From positions 4,069,001 to 4,133,000 of the forward strand of contig JADJPZ010000004.1 in NCBI GenBank assembly GCA_016713025.1: a stretch of DNA of 64,000 nt, read 5' to 3'. Both the position numbers and the translations under genes were made by a program. Below the pieces are notes generated by a model that was not told where the DNA came from, made no database searches, and saw only the letters and a program-made list of their open reading frames with translations. This document shows positions 61,815 to 64,000 of the stretch, piece after piece; position 1 is the stretch's first letter, and each line of letters starts with the position of its first letter. The DNA comes from Saprospiraceae bacterium (GTDB taxonomy: Bacteria > Bacteroidota > Bacteroidia > Chitinophagales > Saprospiraceae).

Positions 61815-63149
61815 ATGGCAACACCTCGCACTGTAGCTTTCCATACACTTGGCTGTAAGCTCAATTTTTCAGAAACTTCAAGTATAAGGCGCTCCTTTGA
61901 AGATAGCGGTTACTCTACTGTAGATTTTGAAGACGGTGCAGATATTTATATAATTAATACCTGTTCTGTCACAGATTTTGCAGATAAAAAATGTAGGTAC
62001 GAGGTCCGCAGAGCACTAAAACACGCCCCACAAGCTAAAATCGTAGTTGTGGGCTGCTATGCACAACTAAAACCGAAAGAAATTTCTGAAATTCCTGGTG
62101 TAGACCTTGTCTTGGGTGCAGCTGAAAAATTCAATATCCTGAAATATATTGATGGAATTTCGGCATCTTCAGACAAAGGCATGATTATCGCCGGTGAAGT
62201 TAAAGACGCCAATAGTTTTGTTGATGCATTTTCTTTTGGAGACAGGACCAGATCATTTTTGAAAGTTCAGGACGGATGTGACTATAAATGTTCATTTTGT
62301 ACCATACCTCAAGCCAGAGGAGCCAGCAGAAGCGATACCATCGAAAATGTAGTTTCCAATGCGCAAAAAATAGCTCTGCTCGGTGTCAAAGAGATAGTGC
62401 TTACAGGAGTAAATTTAGGGGATTTTGGAAATGGCACTGATGTCATAGAAGGCAACAAACCCAAAAAAGAATCCCTTTTTATTGACCTGGTCAAAGCTTT
62501 GGACACCGTCGAAGGTATTTCAAGATACAGAATTTCATCTATTGAACCCAATCTGTTGACAAAGGAAATCATAGACTTTGTAGCACAATCAAAAAAATTT
62601 GTACCTCATTTTCATATACCATTACAGTCAGGTAGTGATAAGATACTACAGGCCATGCGAAGAAGATATCAACGAGAGCTGTACAAACAAAGAGTAGAAT
62701 GGATAAAGAATACTATACCCCATTGTTGTATTGGAGTAGATGTTATCGTGGGATTTCCGGGAGAAACAGATGATGACTTTATGGATACATACAATTTTAT
62801 CCATGATCTGGACATCAGTTATTTGCATGTATTTACTTATTCAGAACGAGCCAACACTCCTGCAGCGGAAATGAATGATAGTGTGCCCATGGAAGTAAGA
62901 AGACAAAGAAACGATATGCTGCGTATCCTATCCTTAAAAAAGAAGAAACATTTTACTGAGCCCTATATTGAAACAGTACAAAATGTACTTTTTGAGCACT
63001 CAAAAGACGAGCATCACTTGCATGGCTTCACTGACAATTATATCAAAATATCCTTGCCAAAATCTGACAACCTGATAAATACTATCGGAAAGGTAAAACT
63101 TATGCGTTGGGATGAAGACCATGAAACTATTATAGCAGAATTATGTTGA
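61815..63149 (+). CDS. mtaB: tRNA t6A37 methylthiotransferase MtaB
   Basis: A 444-residue radical-SAM methylthiotransferase that converts t6A37 to ms2t6A37 in tRNA. The N-terminal UPF0004 domain supplies three Cys: FHTLGCKLNFSETSS, INTCSVTDFADKKC and VVVGCYAQLKP. The radical-SAM cluster is QDGCDYKCSFCTIPQARG (CxxxCxxC, about 155-162). PLQSGSDKILQAMRRRY and GVDVIVGFPGETDDDF are typical. GCKLNxSE distinguishes MtaB from MiaB/RimO. It starts 17 bases after the PBP1A stop. Confidence 0.93.
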   Translation: MATPRTVAFHTLGCKLNFSETSSIRRSFEDSGYSTVDFEDGADIYIINTCSVTDFADKKCRYEVRRALKHAPQAKIVVVGCYAQLKPKEISEIPGVDLVLGAAEKFNILKYIDGISASSDKGMIIAGEVKDANSFVDAFSFGDRTRSFLKVQDGCDYKCSFCTIPQARGASRSDTIENVVSNAQKIALLGVKEIVLTGVNLGDFGNGTDVIEGNKPKKESLFIDLVKALDTVEGISRYRISSIEPNLLTKEIIDFVAQSKKFVPHFHIPLQSGSDKILQAMRRRYQRELYKQRVEWIKNTIPHCCIGVDVIVGFPGETDDDFMDTYNFIHDLDISYLHVFTYSERANTPAAEMNDSVPMEVRRQRNDMLRILSLKKKKHFTEPYIETVQNVLFEHSKDEHHLHGFTDNYIKISLPKSDNLINTIGKVKLMRWDEDHETIIAELC

Positions 63150-63289
63150 CCCAAGAAGTTTTCTGACTTTATAAACTAATTTGTTATTGATATTTAAAGT
63201 TGAAAAACCGCAAACTTTAAAATAAAAAAATATTTTTGAACACACACCAAAATAACCCAATAGGACATCTAAGAATTATACTCATAAAG

Positions 63290-63643
63290 ATGAGTGATAA
63301 GTTCTACTTTGGATTGGCGATATTTTGGACTATTCTTACATTATATCTGTCTCTTATTTCCGCAAGGTCAGCATCAAAATTCAATATCTGGGATTTTACC
63401 GGAACAGACAAATTGGCTCATTTGATTTTTTATGCTGTATTTTCCTTTTTGTGGTGTATGAGCTCAAGAAAAAGAAATGTTGAAAAAAAATATGTATTAT
63501 TTTTTTCTATTTCTTTTGGTGTATTAATGGAAATTTTTCAACTTTACCTCTTCAACGGTAGATCTTTTGAACTTTATGATATTTTAGCTAATATTATTGG
63601 TTCAATAATCGGAGTCATATTATTTCAAAAATTTATTAATTAA
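63290..63643 (+). CDS. VanZ family membrane protein
   Basis: About 117 residues from the ATG at 63290 (MSDKFYFGLAIFW); a TTG frame start at 63236 is less likely. Four hydrophobic segments and the VanZ-type motif DKLAHLIFYAVFSFLW are followed by GVLMEIFQLYLFNGRSFELYDILANIIGSIIG, which carries the conserved Glu-xxQ and D-x3-N. The general function is unknown apart from low-level teicoplanin resistance of VanZ itself. It is followed 6 bases later by the TonB gene. Confidence 0.87.
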   Translation: MSDKFYFGLAIFWTILTLYLSLISARSASKFNIWDFTGTDKLAHLIFYAVFSFLWCMSSRKRNVEKKYVLFFSISFGVLMEIFQLYLFNGRSFELYDILANIIGSIIGVILFQKFIN

Positions 63644-63649
63644 CAAATC

Positions 63650-64000
63650 ATGTTCAAAGAATTAGAAGTCTCGGGTACAGGTGTGGGATTGATTTTTGTT
63701 GGATTGGTTCTGTTGACCATAGGGTTAGTTTTCTTCTTCAGGAGAAAATATAATTCCTATAAACTACAGGACCTGATCGATACAAATGCAGGCAAATCCC
63801 ATGAAACACTAAGTCAGCGTACCAAGTTTCCTGAAATGGATGTATTTAAGATTTCAGGATCATTTTTTAACTACGGGATGACTGCTGCTGTAGCTTTGGC
63901 ACTTGTAACCATGAGTTGGACTACTTATGAGAAAAAAATCAAAGTAGATCTCAGTGACTTGGTTCTTGAAGACGAAGTAGAAGTAGAAGTTCCTCGTACT
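63650..64000 (+). CDS. tonB: Energy transducer TonB, N-terminal part (runs off the window)
   Basis: 117 codons are visible and the 3' end is outside. The region FNYGMTAAVALALVTMSWTTYEKK and the following LVLEDEVEVEVPRT are the usual membrane anchor and start of the proline-rich linker in Bacteroidota TonB proteins, which couple ExbBD to outer-membrane SusC-like transporters. Upstream of that is an additional hydrophobic helix (VGLIFVGLVLLTIGLVFFF) and a basic loop, so this protein has two predicted membrane segments rather than one. The C-terminal TonB domain cannot be checked here. Confidence 0.8.
   Translation, partial: MFKELEVSGTGVGLIFVGLVLLTIGLVFFFRRKYNSYKLQDLIDTNAGKSHETLSQRTKFPEMDVFKISGSFFNYGMTAAVALALVTMSWTTYEKKIKVDLSDLVLEDEVEVEVPRT

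Overview
The window is a stretch of AT-rich chromosome from a member of the Bacteroidota. The best fit is an environmental or activated-sludge lineage near the Saprospiria, but I infer this from gene content and have no marker phylogeny. The evidence is lineage-typical families (DUF3109, DUF4783, a TonB with the LEDEVEVEVPRT region, a Bacteroidota-type inositol-lipid cluster), -7 boxes of the form TAnnTTTG, A-rich leaders instead of Shine-Dalgarno sites, and many secreted hydrolases. I saw no rRNA, tRNA, CRISPR array, prophage or plasmid functions.

Layout. 1-5.6 kb (minus): a partial TPR-like gene, DUF3109, a Tat-exported PLP enzyme, and a UvrD-type helicase-nuclease split by a frameshift. 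5.9-12.2 kb (plus): four exported hydrolases (amidohydrolase, beta-lactamase-like, M20 peptidase, GH2). 12.2-13.3 kb is decayed: a MITE-like element, a DUF819 permease remnant and REP-like palindromes. 13.3-20.9 kb (minus): a DoxX-like membrane protein, a broken Asp-box (BNR) protein, and an AAA/DUF4143 ATPase pseudogene interrupted by an IS1634-family element. 21.5-27.1 kb (plus): a purine catabolism operon (deaminase, xdhA, xdhB, membrane protein, xdhC). 27.3-29.2 kb: a group II (class C-like) intron directly behind a terminator. 29.4-39.8 kb (minus): eight mostly secreted hydrolase or acyltransferase genes. 40.0-47.0 kb (plus): S9 peptidase, an Nramp remnant, Lon, and an aldehyde dehydrogenase. 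47.1-53.0 kb (minus): a lipoprotein, a four-gene operon that looks built for opening cyclic amides and hydrolysing the products, and gpmI. 53.2-58.7 kb (plus): DUF4783 and an inositol-phospholipid/sphingolipid cluster (two CDP-alcohol phosphatidyltransferases, a PAP2/AUR1-like enzyme, myo-inositol-phosphate synthase, PgpA, GtrA). 59.1-64.0 kb (plus): PBP1A, MtaB, VanZ and the start of TonB.

Three cross-cutting observations stand out. (1) A family of about 160-175 bp non-coding elements, with terminal inverted repeats of the type GGGTGTAT...TTGCAC and target duplications of about 8 bp, occurs at four loci. One locus is a tandem composite that sits exactly at a stop codon. (2) A class C-like group II intron lies immediately after the U-tract of an intact Rho-independent terminator. 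(3) At least five genes carry single-base frameshifts, each repaired by adding one base to a short homopolymer. Either uncorrected long-read errors remain in the sequence or several genes here are really broken; read all frameshift calls with that in mind.
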